From an uncultured Rhodocyclaceae bacterium (lineage in GTDB: Bacteria > Pseudomonadota > Gammaproteobacteria > Burkholderiales > Rhodocyclaceae), in contig CAJQTY010000003.1 of assembly GCA_907163075.1 (NCBI GenBank), forward strand, positions 114,637 through 178,636: a DNA stretch of 64,000 bases, read 5' to 3'. The notes under the pieces were generated by a model, which did not search any database, was not told the origin of the DNA, and saw only the letters and a program-made list of their open reading frames with translations. Below, in pieces: positions 1-8,274 of the stretch. Made by a program: the position numbers and the translations under genes. Each line of letters begins with the position of its first letter. The stretch's first letter is position 1.

Positions 1-1
1 G

Positions 2-121
2 CTTTCGGCGGCGATAGCTGTCGTTGCCGGACCGCATCGTATTCTGCATATCGGCGAAAGCAAACGATCCTGGGCCAATGAAGGCCGTATTGCCCAACAT
101 TCGCATCAGCCAAGACACTAA
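2..121 (+). CDS. C-terminal end of an OadG/MmdD-like small subunit (5' end outside window)
   Basis: An open frame enters from the left edge and ends at TAA 119-121, 15 bases before the biotin carrier gene. The visible tail starts with an Ala/Ile-rich hydrophobic stretch (LSAAIAVVAG) and continues with a basic, His/Ser/Trp-rich tail. This is the general look of the C-terminus of the small gamma/delta subunit of Na+-pumping decarboxylases, which anchors the carboxyltransferase subunit to the membrane. The assignment rests mostly on position directly upstream of the biotin carrier and beta subunits. Only 39 residues are visible, so it could also be an unrelated protein. Confidence 0.4.
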   Translation, partial: LSAAIAVVAGPHRILHIGESKRSWANEGRIAQHSHQPRH

Positions 122-136
122 TTAAGGAAAAACGCC

Positions 137-532
137 ATGCAAAGACTTTTCAAAATTACCGTTAATGGTACCGAGTACGACGTTGCCGTCGACGAACTTA
201 CCGATGTCACTTCACAAATCATGCCGAAATATACGGCCGGCGCACCGGTATCGCCAATCAGTCATGCGCCTGCGACCGCGCCCGCCGCATCGTCCCCGGC
301 ACCGGCCAGGGCCGCTGGAGCGGGCGACCAGTGCGCCCAGATGGGTGGCGTTGTGGCCAGCATCCTCGTCAAAGAGGGGCAAGTTGTGAATGAAGGCGAC
401 AAGATCGTCGAACTCGAAGCCATGAAGATGAAGGTTCCGGTCATAGCGAGTTGTTCCGGAAAAGTTTCGCGCATACTGGTTGCGGTTGGTGACGGCGTGG
501 AGAGCGGGCAAGTCTTGGTGACCATCGCCTAA
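137..532 (+). CDS. Biotin carboxyl carrier subunit of a sodium-translocating decarboxylase
   Basis: 131-aa biotin carrier. Residues 1-30 form the short N-terminal segment usual for methylmalonyl-CoA/oxaloacetate decarboxylase carriers, 35-65 are an Ala/Pro-rich flexible linker, and 66-131 are a biotinyl domain. The biotinylation motif is EAMKM with the acceptor at Lys97. The protein carries CO2 from the carboxyltransferase alpha subunit to the membrane beta subunit. A good ribosome site (AAGGAA) lies 8 bases before the ATG. The beta subunit follows after 86 bases. The substrate (oxaloacetate, methylmalonyl-CoA or glutaconyl-CoA) cannot be decided because the alpha subunit is outside the window. 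Confidence 0.85.
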   Translation: MQRLFKITVNGTEYDVAVDELTDVTSQIMPKYTAGAPVSPISHAPATAPAASSPAPARAAGAGDQCAQMGGVVASILVKEGQVVNEGDKIVELEAMKMKVPVIASCSGKVSRILVAVGDGVESGQVLVTIA

Positions 533-618
533 GGCTGCGCTCGCCTGCCTCCACCCGTCGCTCCGAATAAGCAACAAAAACAGGTGGCTGACGCCGCCTG
601 CATTTTGGTCTGAATCCT

Positions 619-1824
619 ATGGAAACCATCAACTTTCTCGATCTCTTTCAGGGAATCGCCACCTTGGTGGCCTCCGAGCCGAAGATCATGTTCGGTCGAA
701 TCTTTTTAATGCTTCTCGGCTTTCTTCTGATTTATCTCGGATCGCGCAACGTTCTAGAACCCCTGCTGATGATTCCCATGGGCTTGGGCATGTCGTCGAT
801 CAACGCCGGCGTCATGTTCCTTGAAGGTGGAAAGATGGGAACCCTGTTCGTCGACCCGCTGATGTCGGACCCGACCGATCTCGTGAACATCATGCAGATC
901 AACTGGCTGCAGCCGATTTACACACTGACCTTCAGCAATGGTCTGATAGCCTGCTTTGTTTTCATGGGCATCGGCGTCCTGCTTGATGTCGGATACGTCA
1001 TGGCGCGACCATTTCAGAGCATGATCATTGCGCTGTTTGCCGAACTGGGCACCATCGCCGTATTCCCGATTGCCGTCTCACTCGGGCTCACTGAGCAGGA
1101 AGCCGCCGCCGTGGCGACAATCGGCGGTGCGGACGGTCCGATGGTGCTGTTCACGTCGCTTATTCTGGCCAAGCATCTTTTTGTACCCATCACCGTCGTT
1201 GGTTACCTGTACCTGGGCCTGACTTACGGTGGCTATCCTTACCTGATCAAGTGGCTTATTCCAAGAAAGTTACGTGGAATCAACATGTCAAGCGACAGCG
1301 GTCCCAGCATCAGCAGGTCGCAAAAACTGATCTTTGCAGTGATCGTCTGCACGCTGCTCTGCCTGCTGTTTCCGGTCGCGGCTCCATTGTTTTTTTCTCT
1401 CTTTGTCGGCGTGGCGGTACGCGAAAGCGGCCTGGAAAACTTTTTCAATCTGATCGGCGAGACTTTTCTTTACGGAGCGACCTTTTTCCTTGGGCTGACA
1501 CTGGGCGTGCTTTGCGAAGCCAACACCCTGCTTGAGCCGACTGTTCTCAAACTGCTATTGCTCGGCATGCTGGCGTTGTTGATTTCCGCACTCGGCGGCA
1601 TTCTTGGCGGCTACGTGCTGTATTTCGCCACGGGGGGCAAGTTCAATCCGATGATCGGTATCGCCGGTGTCAGTTGTGTACCGACAACGGCCAAGGTTGT
1701 GCAAAAGATAGCATCCGATGTCAACCCGTCGGCGATTATCCTGCCGCAAGCCTTGGGCGCCAACATCAGTGGCGTCATCACGACCGCCATCATTGCCGGA
1801 GTTTATGTCGCCATATTGCGCTAG
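619..1824 (+). CDS. Sodium ion-translocating decarboxylase, beta subunit
   Basis: 401-aa polytopic membrane protein of the OadB/MmdB/GcdB family, near the usual family length of 375-430 aa. It decarboxylates carboxybiotin and couples this to Na+ export. Family landmarks are the GGADGP motif at residues 169-174, holding the conserved membrane aspartate (Asp172), and the C-terminal NPMIGIAGVS segment followed by a Gly/Asn-rich membrane stretch (GANISGV). Many hydrophobic segments span the length. It lies downstream of the biotin carrier in the same orientation and probably in the same transcript. The energy role is to turn a decarboxylation into a sodium gradient, for instance in propionate/succinate metabolism. 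Confidence 0.88.
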   Translation: METINFLDLFQGIATLVASEPKIMFGRIFLMLLGFLLIYLGSRNVLEPLLMIPMGLGMSSINAGVMFLEGGKMGTLFVDPLMSDPTDLVNIMQINWLQPIYTLTFSNGLIACFVFMGIGVLLDVGYVMARPFQSMIIALFAELGTIAVFPIAVSLGLTEQEAAAVATIGGADGPMVLFTSLILAKHLFVPITVVGYLYLGLTYGGYPYLIKWLIPRKLRGINMSSDSGPSISRSQKLIFAVIVCTLLCLLFPVAAPLFFSLFVGVAVRESGLENFFNLIGETFLYGATFFLGLTLGVLCEANTLLEPTVLKLLLLGMLALLISALGGILGGYVLYFATGGKFNPMIGIAGVSCVPTTAKVVQKIASDVNPSAIILPQALGANISGVITTAIIAGVYVAILR

Positions 1825-1998
1825 CCAGTCGTGTTGACCGGTTGCACCGCGGCCCGGCCCGACTCAGGTGCCGGGCTCGCATCGCCCCTTACCTAACGGT
1901 CTGGCGAAAAACTCCGCGCCATGAGCAGTGATCGCACTTTTCAGTTCCTGGCCTCACCGGCTTGCACCCGGCGCGTCGAAATTCCCCGGAATTAATTG

Positions 1999-2013
1999 AC
2001 CAATGACATTGGT
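1999..2013. promoter_or_regulatory. Perfect 15-bp palindrome, candidate operator
   Basis: ACCAATG-A-CATTGGT is a perfect 7-1-7 palindrome in the 316-bp gap between the decarboxylase beta gene and the unknown gene at 2141. A TATAAT hexamer lies at 2036-2041, but no well-spaced -35 is obvious, so a promoter under activator control is possible. The rest of the gap (1825-2140) is more AT-rich than its neighbours and shows no gene that I can support. Confidence 0.35.
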
Positions 2014-2140
2014 GCAGCGTCGCAATATAATTATCAAGTTAGCTCGTACGCACAATCAGGATTGGGCTATATTGATCTTGTTCCGATACGTTCAATTGGA
2101 TCTGACGTTAAAAATTTAATAGTGGGAAGGGTACGCTGCC

Positions 2141-2923
2141 ATGACCGTTTATCTATATTTTTCTCTCATTCCAGAAGCACTGATTGCATCCAATCTACCC
2201 CCGGAGAAATTTGGACAGTACTACGCAACCGGTAGCGGTTACAAATCCAAGGGGCAATGTATTTTCTTCGAAGTCGATCCTAACTTCCGAAATGACTATT
2301 TCGACATCAAGACGGCTATCGAGCGCTGTGTTCCCGCCGCCGACGGGACACCAAAGCACTCAGTCTACATTTCCGTGTACCGGGTGCTTGAACATCTGCC
2401 GGTCAGCGCGCTGGGCAAACTCTACCTGTCCACCTCGTACGGTCACACCCTGGGACTCAATCGTGGCGAAATGCCCAAGGAAAGAGACCCGTTCCTGCAT
2501 CTCTATCAGGATCTTGCGCCGGTCAACAGCCTGGTTGTCAGTAACCTCGAACCCGCCATGTTCTTTGACAGCGTGACTTCCAACCCGACCAAGTTCATCC
2601 GCTTCCCCGCGCTCTGTTTTGTCGAACTTGAACTGGATGAGTTGGCGAAGGATCCGGAAAACGGCCAGGCGAACGATCTGCCCTACCCGTACATTCATCA
2701 TCTGCGTGAAGCATTGATGGTCCTCAAACCGAGAACCGACGACAAGCCAAGCACCAAGGACAGCAAGATGGTGCATCGCGTGCACTCGCTTGAATTCCCC
2801 TACCGCATGATCAAGAAGGGCTTCTACGTCGGCAACGGAACCGATCTGGCGTTCTATCCCATGCTGAGCCATAAAGAACTGCGTGATGACCACAATCAGT
2901 GGTGGCGTTCAGCAAATATCTGA
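2141..2923 (+). CDS. Conserved-looking hypothetical protein, 260 aa
   Basis: Not recognised. The 260-aa product looks soluble, without a signal peptide or membrane segment. It is rich in aromatic residues, with a Tyr/Phe-rich start (MTVYLYFSLIPEAL) and a Trp-Trp near the end. Codon use resembles the neighbouring genes and a ribosome site (GGAAGG) sits 11 bases before the ATG, so I consider it real. It is monocistronic: an AT-rich 316-bp leader with a palindrome precedes it and a strong terminator follows 33 bases after the stop. No catalytic motif was identified. Confidence 0.7.
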   Translation: MTVYLYFSLIPEALIASNLPPEKFGQYYATGSGYKSKGQCIFFEVDPNFRNDYFDIKTAIERCVPAADGTPKHSVYISVYRVLEHLPVSALGKLYLSTSYGHTLGLNRGEMPKERDPFLHLYQDLAPVNSLVVSNLEPAMFFDSVTSNPTKFIRFPALCFVELELDELAKDPENGQANDLPYPYIHHLREALMVLKPRTDDKPSTKDSKMVHRVHSLEFPYRMIKKGFYVGNGTDLAFYPMLSHKELRDDHNQWWRSANI

Positions 2924-2955
2924 GATTCGATAATAAATTGACTTTTTGCAGAAGG

Positions 2956-2979
2956 CGCCGACCTCCGGGTCGGCGTTTT
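2956..2979 (+). terminator. Rho-independent terminator after the 260-aa gene
   Basis: An 8-bp perfect GC-rich stem (2956-2963 with 2968-2975), a 4-base loop and TTTT at 2976-2979. The remaining sequence up to pyruvate kinase (2980-3224) holds no gene that I can support and presumably contains the pyk promoter. Confidence 0.8.
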
Positions 2980-3224
2980 GCCGTTGGCACATGCTCAAGG
3001 TGCGACCCCTTGTGCCACCTCAGCCCGGCAAGTGCAAGCTATTCACTGCTTACACTGTGCCGCGCATCTCGCCGCGGCGACGACTGTCGCGCTGAAAGCC
3101 CGCTCACGCCATTGCCTGCCTGTCTGCTGGTTATACGTTAGAATTCGAACTTGCACACAGTCCACACCAAGCTCCAAACACCAAAAACAGCCGGTTTTCA
3201 CGGCCAAAAAGCAAAAGGAAATTT

Positions 3225-4664
3225 ATGACACGCCATACCAAAATCGTTGCCACCCTCGGGCCCGCTTCGCGCGACCCCATCGTGCTCGAAACGCTGATCC
3301 GTTCCGGCGTTGACGTCGTACGCCTCAATTTCTCGCATGGCAAGGCCGAAGACCATATCGCGCTTGCCGCCATGGTCAGGGAGATTGCGGCTCGGGTTGG
3401 CCGCCCGGTTGGCATTCTTGCCGATCTGCAGGGACCGAAGATTCGTGTCGGCAAGTTTGCCGACGGCAAGATCACCCTGGAAACCGGTGATCGCTTCATC
3501 CTTGACGCCAAGTGCGAATTGGGCAACCAGGAGCGCGTTGGTCTGGACTACAAGGATCTGCCGAGCGACGTCAGCTCCGGCAACGTCCTGTTGCTCGACG
3601 ACGGACGGATCGTTGTCGAAGTACAACGTGTCGCCGGACCGGAAATCTATACGATCGTCCGCCATGGCGGCGTTCTCTCGAACAACAAGGGCATCAATCG
3701 TCAGGGCGGCGGCTTGTCCGCCCCGGCGCTGACCGCCAAGGACATGGACGACATCAAGACCGCCGCGCAGATCGGCGCCGACTTTCTTGCCGTTTCTTTC
3801 CCGAAGAGCGCGTCCGACATGTACATGGCGCGCCAGTTGATGCTGGCCTGCGGTGGTCGCGCACTGACTATCGCCAAGATCGAACGCGTCGAAGCCGTCG
3901 CCGCGCTCGATGAAATTCTCGACGCCTCGGACGGCCTCATGGTGGCGCGCGGCGACCTCGCGGTCGAAGTCGGAGATGCCGCCGTACCGGCCCTGCAAAA
4001 GCGCATGATTGGTCTGGCGCGCGAGAAGAACAAACTGGCGATCACCGCAACGCAGATGATGGAATCGATGATTCTCGCGCCAACGCCGACCCGTGCCGAA
4101 GTCTCGGACGTCGCCAATGCCGTTCTCGACGGCACCGACGCGGTCATGCTCTCGGCCGAAACGGCGGCGGGCCACTACCCCGTACAAACGGTCGAATCGA
4201 TGGCGCGCATCTGTCTGGCTGCCGAGAAGTCGATAATGATCAAGCTTGATCGCGAATTTCTTGACCGCATCTTTACGCGCATCGACCAGTCGATCGCCAT
4301 GTCCGCGCTGTTTGCCGCCTATCACCTCAACGTCAAGGCCATCGCTGCGCTGACGTCTTCCGGTTCGACGGCACTGTGGATGAGCCGCCTGAACTGCGGG
4401 ATACCCATTTTTGCGCTGACGCAGGTGCCGGCAACGCTCACCAAGATGACGCTCTACCGCGAAGTGTTTCCGCTGCTCATGACAGAGATGAGTCAGAGCC
4501 GCGATGTCATGCGCTACGATGCCGAGCAACGGCTGATCGAAGCCGGCGTTGTCACCAAGGGTGATCTGATCGTTCTTTGCTATGGTGACCAGATGGGCTT
4601 GAGCGGCGGAACAAATACGCTGACCATCGTTCGTGTCGGCGACCAGATTCCGCCGAACGGCTGA
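3225..4664 (+). CDS. pyk: Pyruvate kinase
   Basis: 479-aa pyruvate kinase, full length. It converts phosphoenolpyruvate and ADP to pyruvate and ATP in glycolysis. Visible motifs: N-terminal TKIVATLGPASRD, the substrate-site LNFSHGK, LADLQGPKIRVG, the active-site lysine in TIAKIERVEAV, the metal-site VARGDLAVEVG, and the helix TATQMMESM followed by TRAEVSDVANAVLDGTDA. The C-terminal allosteric domain is present (about residues 345-479). The start is supported by AAAAGGAAA 4 bases before the ATG. It stands alone, with a terminator upstream and no close downstream partner. Confidence 0.97.
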   Translation: MTRHTKIVATLGPASRDPIVLETLIRSGVDVVRLNFSHGKAEDHIALAAMVREIAARVGRPVGILADLQGPKIRVGKFADGKITLETGDRFILDAKCELGNQERVGLDYKDLPSDVSSGNVLLLDDGRIVVEVQRVAGPEIYTIVRHGGVLSNNKGINRQGGGLSAPALTAKDMDDIKTAAQIGADFLAVSFPKSASDMYMARQLMLACGGRALTIAKIERVEAVAALDEILDASDGLMVARGDLAVEVGDAAVPALQKRMIGLAREKNKLAITATQMMESMILAPTPTRAEVSDVANAVLDGTDAVMLSAETAAGHYPVQTVESMARICLAAEKSIMIKLDREFLDRIFTRIDQSIAMSALFAAYHLNVKAIAALTSSGSTALWMSRLNCGIPIFALTQVPATLTKMTLYREVFPLLMTEMSQSRDVMRYDAEQRLIEAGVVTKGDLIVLCYGDQMGLSGGTNTLTIVRVGDQIPPNG

Positions 4665-4752
4665 GACATTGGCGTGCGTGTCCGTCTGCCACGTTCACCC
4701 TGGATTTGGCTTCATTGGCTGGAATGCCAGACTCTGCCAAACGAGGAAGAAT

Positions 4753-4983
4753 ATGTTTTCCGCATCCGTTCGCAGACGGCTCGACCGCGCCGCAAAGAAT
4801 CGACGACGTTCGACCGACCCGCGCCATGACCTGGCGCCCGCCCGACGTACAGCCGGAACCGTTACCCCCGCCCGGCGCAAGGCATTCGGCACGGCCGTTC
4901 CGGTCGGCCGGCTCAAGGCTGTCATTCTTGAAGCAATGCTCGATGCGCACAAGAACGGCGAACTCATCAGTACGCTTCGCTGA
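4753..4983 (+). CDS. Small basic hypothetical protein, 76 aa
   Basis: A short frame in the 400-bp gap between pyk and the DUF3422 gene. GAGGAAGA lies just before the ATG at 4753. The product is Arg-rich (MFSASVRRRLDRAAKNRRRS) and ends in a more ordered-looking helix (LKAVILEAMLDAHKNGELI). I do not recognise it. An alternative frame over the same stretch is less convincing because it lacks a ribosome site. It may be a real small gene or chance; the rest of the gap shows nothing else. Confidence 0.35.
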   Translation: MFSASVRRRLDRAAKNRRRSTDPRHDLAPARRTAGTVTPARRKAFGTAVPVGRLKAVILEAMLDAHKNGELISTLR

Positions 4984-5064
4984 CCGGGCCACCCCCTTGA
5001 ATGACTAAGCTGCGACATTCCGGGCCGGGGTGGCTGTTGCGGCTTTCATTTTTCTGGAGCGTCC

Positions 5065-6378
5065 ATGCACGCCAGATTCAACTTTACCGATATTGAAGAA
5101 CACCCGCTGCGTGAATACCTGAACAAGGAGTTCCATGCACGCGCGCCAATCCCCCTGACCAGCCCGGTGCTGGTGTCGCATCTCGCCTTTCAGCACGAGG
5201 GCTTGATGGTGCAGGAAGAACGTGAAAACGTATTGCGTCTATGCCAGACCAGTGCCTGCCGATTTATCGAAAATTCGACCACGCACCTGATGTTCGATGC
5301 TGGCGATTTTCAGATGCGCTGGGAACTGCACACCGAATATTCAAGCTATACCTTCGTTCGCCCGCTGGTCGCCGGCGAGCCGCTACACCCCGACGCCACC
5401 GCGCTTGATTCGGTATTTCCCGATTGGCTGTCGGCCATACCGGGCAAGCTGATCGTCGCCACGCACGTCGAATTGCGTTCGACCGATGACGTTTCCCCGG
5501 AATCGGTGCTGGCCGGGCTGTCGCCCACCTCCGGGCGGCAAATGGTCGTCTCGCGAATCGCCAACGGCGCCGCCTGGGTATTCACCGATTTCATGTTCGA
5601 CAACGGATTCTCGCGTTTCCTCCTGCTTGACGAAACGATGGTTGGCCGACAGCCAAGCCGGGCGGTTCAGCGCCTGTTCGAAATCGAAACCTATCGCATG
5701 ATGGCCCTGCTCGGCCTGCCGGTGGCAACCGAAGTCGGCAAGTGGCTGAGTGGCGCGGAGAGCCGCCTGGCCGAACTGATGGATCACATCGGCCAGGCCA
5801 GTTGCCCGGAAGACGAACGTGCCGTTCTTGCCGATCTTTCAAAGATGGCGGCCGAAGTCGAACATTCGGTGGCGCGCACGACCTTCCGCTTCGGCGCTTC
5901 GCGTGCCTACAACAGCCTTGTTCGTCAGCGGATCGACGAATTGCGCGAGATTCGCGTTCCCGGCTACCAGAAACTCAGTGAATTCATGCAGCGCCGTTTC
6001 CTGCCGGCGATGAATACCTGCACCGCTATGGCCGGCCGACAGGAAGATCTTTCCGGCCGCGTCGCGCGCAACAGCCAGTTGCTGCGCACGCGGGTCGATA
6101 TCGAGCTGGAGCGGCAGAACCAGGAACTGCTGGCGCAGATGAACAACCGGGCAAAAGTGCAGTTGCGCCTGCAGGAAACGGTCGAAGGACTATCGATCGC
6201 CGCCATCACCTACTATGGCTCGCAACTCGTCCAATATCTCACCAAGGGTGCCAAGTATCTGTTCCCCATCCTTTCCCCCGAGATCGCCACTGCCGTATCG
6301 ATCCCACTGATTGCCGTTTTAGCCCTGTTCGGCATCAAGCGCATGCGCAAGGCACTGGAAGCGGAAGGCAGCGATTGA
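5065..6378 (+). CDS. DUF3422 family protein
   Basis: 437 aa. The N-terminal signature EHPLREYLNKEFHARAP followed by VLVSHLAFQHEG is that of the DUF3422 family, found in alpha- and betaproteobacteria and without an assigned function. The body is mostly helical, with a likely coiled coil around residues 320-375 (long Glu/Gln/Arg runs). One or two membrane segments lie at the C-terminus (about 385-430), so a membrane-anchored cytosolic protein is probable. ATG preceded by CTGGAGCG. It is separated from purC by 66 bases. Confidence 0.8.
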   Translation: MHARFNFTDIEEHPLREYLNKEFHARAPIPLTSPVLVSHLAFQHEGLMVQEERENVLRLCQTSACRFIENSTTHLMFDAGDFQMRWELHTEYSSYTFVRPLVAGEPLHPDATALDSVFPDWLSAIPGKLIVATHVELRSTDDVSPESVLAGLSPTSGRQMVVSRIANGAAWVFTDFMFDNGFSRFLLLDETMVGRQPSRAVQRLFEIETYRMMALLGLPVATEVGKWLSGAESRLAELMDHIGQASCPEDERAVLADLSKMAAEVEHSVARTTFRFGASRAYNSLVRQRIDELREIRVPGYQKLSEFMQRRFLPAMNTCTAMAGRQEDLSGRVARNSQLLRTRVDIELERQNQELLAQMNNRAKVQLRLQETVEGLSIAAITYYGSQLVQYLTKGAKYLFPILSPEIATAVSIPLIAVLALFGIKRMRKALEAEGSD

Positions 6379-6444
6379 ACAGGCATCGATCTGACCTATA
6401 ATTTTCCCTGAACCATTCTTTCCCAACTTTCCGGATCCAGAACC

Positions 6445-7383
6445 ATGACTCAAGCCCTCTTCGAATCGACGATCAAAAGCCTGCCGCTGCTCGGCCGCGG
6501 CAAAGTGCGCGACATTTACGCCATTGACGCTGACAAGCTGCTGATCGTCACCAGCGACCGCCTCTCCGCCTTCGACGTCGTCCTTCCCGATCCGATTCCC
6601 AGCAAGGGCAAAGTGCTGACCCAGATGGCCAGCTTCTGGTTCGAGAAACTCGGATACATTTTGCCCAACCAGTTGACCGGCATCGATCCGGAAGACGTTG
6701 TCGCCACAAGCGAGCGCGACCAGGTACGCGGCCGCGCGCTGGTCGTCAAGCGCCTGAAGCCGCTGCCGATTGAAGCGGTGGTGCGCGGCTATCTGATCGG
6801 TTCCGGCTGGAAGGATTACCAGGCCACCGGCGCCGTCTGCGGCATCAGGCTGCCGGCCGGCCTCAAGCTGGCCGCCCGGCTGCCGGAGCCGATCTTCACC
6901 CCGGCCACCAAGGCCGAACAGGGCGACCACGACGAAAACATTTCATTCGAACAGGCGCAGCGCGACTGCGGCTCGGTGCTCGCCGGCGTGCTCTACGGCA
7001 CGGGCAAGAATGGCGCGCAGATTGCCACCGAAACACGCAACGCGGCCATTGCCCTGTACAGCGCCGCCGCCGACTACGCCGCCACGCGCGGCATCATCAT
7101 TGCCGATACCAAGTTCGAATTCGGCGTTGACGCCAGCGGCACCCTGCATCTGATCGACGAGGCGCTGACCCCGGACTCGTCGCGCTTCTGGCCAGCCGAT
7201 GGCTACCGCGAGGGCAGCAACCCGCCGTCCTACGACAAGCAGTTCGTGCGCGACCACCTCGAAACGCTGGACTGGAACAAGACGGCCCCCGCACCCGGCC
7301 TGCCCGCCGAAGTGGTGGCGCGCACCGAGGCCAAATATGTCGAAGCCTACGAACTGCTGACCGGGTGCAAACTCGTCGACTGA
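6445..7383 (+). CDS. purC: Phosphoribosylaminoimidazole-succinocarboxamide synthase
   Basis: 312-aa SAICAR synthetase, joining CAIR and aspartate in purine synthesis. Diagnostic stretches are [12 protein letters not shown] at residues 18-29, the ATP-site [12 protein letters not shown], the lysine-rich [17 protein letters not shown], and DTKFEFGVD near residue 215. The length fits the longer proteobacterial/yeast-like type (about 295-310 aa) rather than the 237-aa E. coli type. purH and purD lie 21-24 kb away in the same window, in a different transcript. Confidence 0.95.
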   Translation: MTQALFESTIKSLPLLGRGKVRDIYAIDADKLLIVTSDRLSAFDVVLPDPIPSKGKVLTQMASFWFEKLGYILPNQLTGIDPEDVVATSERDQVRGRALVVKRLKPLPIEAVVRGYLIGSGWKDYQATGAVCGIRLPAGLKLAARLPEPIFTPATKAEQGDHDENISFEQAQRDCGSVLAGVLYGTGKNGAQIATETRNAAIALYSAAADYAATRGIIIADTKFEFGVDASGTLHLIDEALTPDSSRFWPADGYREGSNPPSYDKQFVRDHLETLDWNKTAPAPGLPAEVVARTEAKYVEAYELLTGCKLVD

Positions 7384-7437
7384 GAACCTTTGCCCCTCCT
7401 CTGAGTCGAAACCAGGCCACCACATAGAGGAGAGACG

Positions 7438-8211
7438 ATGAAGGATTCACCAACCCAGCTCGACCAGCACTTTGCCCTGCCGGAAGTGCGCCGCGTCGGG
7501 CTGGCTCGCCCCCTGTGCTGGCTCCGCGCCGGTGGGCGGGACTTGCTCGCCAACCCGATCGCCAGCATCGCCTACGGCCTGCTCTTTGCGATTGCCGGCG
7601 ATATCATCCTGATCTTCGCCTGGCGCAACCCCTACCTCTTTACGGCGGCTGTTTCCGGCTTCTTCCTGATCGCCCCGCTGCTCGCCGGCGGGCTGTACGA
7701 GATCAGCCGGCGCCAGGCAGTCGGTCTGCACACAACGTTTTTCGACTCGCTCGCCGGCTGGCGCCGCAATGGTCAGTCGATGGCCATGTTCGGACTGCTG
7801 TTGCTGCTCGTCGCCATCGTCTGGGAGCGCACTTCGGCGGTATTCTTCGCCCTGTTTGTTCCGGAACTGACGCCCGACCTGTGGGCCTTCGTCTCCGGCG
7901 TTCTGCTCAATGCCGACTATCGCGCGCTGACCCTGAGCTGGCTCGTTGCCGGCGGCGTTCTGGCGTCGCTCGTTTTCGCCATCAGCGCGGTTTCCATACC
8001 CATGCTGATCGACCGCAACGTCGATTTCGTCACCGCCATGATGACCAGCCTGCGTGCCGTGACCGTCAATCCCGGAACCATGCTGCTGTGGGCCGCGCTG
8101 GTCGTGGCGCTGACGCTGGCCGGTTTCGCCACGCTGCTTTTCGGACTGATCGTGCTGATGCCACTGCTGGGCCATGCCTCGTGGCACGCTTATCGCGACC
8201 TTGTAGAATAG
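7438..8211 (+). CDS. DUF2189 family integral membrane protein
   Basis: 257 aa with about six hydrophobic segments spread over residues 40-245. The short N-terminal motif ALPEVRRVGLARPLCWLRAGGRDL is characteristic of DUF2189 proteins, which are common next to respiratory genes in proteobacteria and have no proven function. GAGGAGAG precedes the ATG by about 4 bases. It is followed by a hairpin terminator, so it seems to end its transcript. No catalytic residues are recognised. Confidence 0.8.
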   Translation: MKDSPTQLDQHFALPEVRRVGLARPLCWLRAGGRDLLANPIASIAYGLLFAIAGDIILIFAWRNPYLFTAAVSGFFLIAPLLAGGLYEISRRQAVGLHTTFFDSLAGWRRNGQSMAMFGLLLLLVAIVWERTSAVFFALFVPELTPDLWAFVSGVLLNADYRALTLSWLVAGGVLASLVFAISAVSIPMLIDRNVDFVTAMMTSLRAVTVNPGTMLLWAALVVALTLAGFATLLFGLIVLMPLLGHASWHAYRDLVE

Positions 8212-8230
8212 CGGGCACGATGCTGATCGT

Positions 8231-8259
8231 GGGCGGCTGCGGCCGCCCGCTTCTTTATT
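8231..8259 (+). terminator. Hairpin terminator between the DUF2189 gene and prlC
   Basis: GGGCGGC (8231-8237) pairs with GCCGCCC (8242-8248) around a 4-base loop. A T-rich tail follows (8251-8259). It lies 16 bases before the prlC start codon, so it could also affect prlC translation. Confidence 0.6.
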
Positions 8260-8274
8260 TACCACCGGGATTCC

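Noticed and set aside
3198-4529. 443-codon open frame on the minus strand
   Set aside because: Lies fully antisense to pyruvate kinase, a certain gene; the product looks like codon-bias shadow (His/Arg/Asp-rich) with no known motif.
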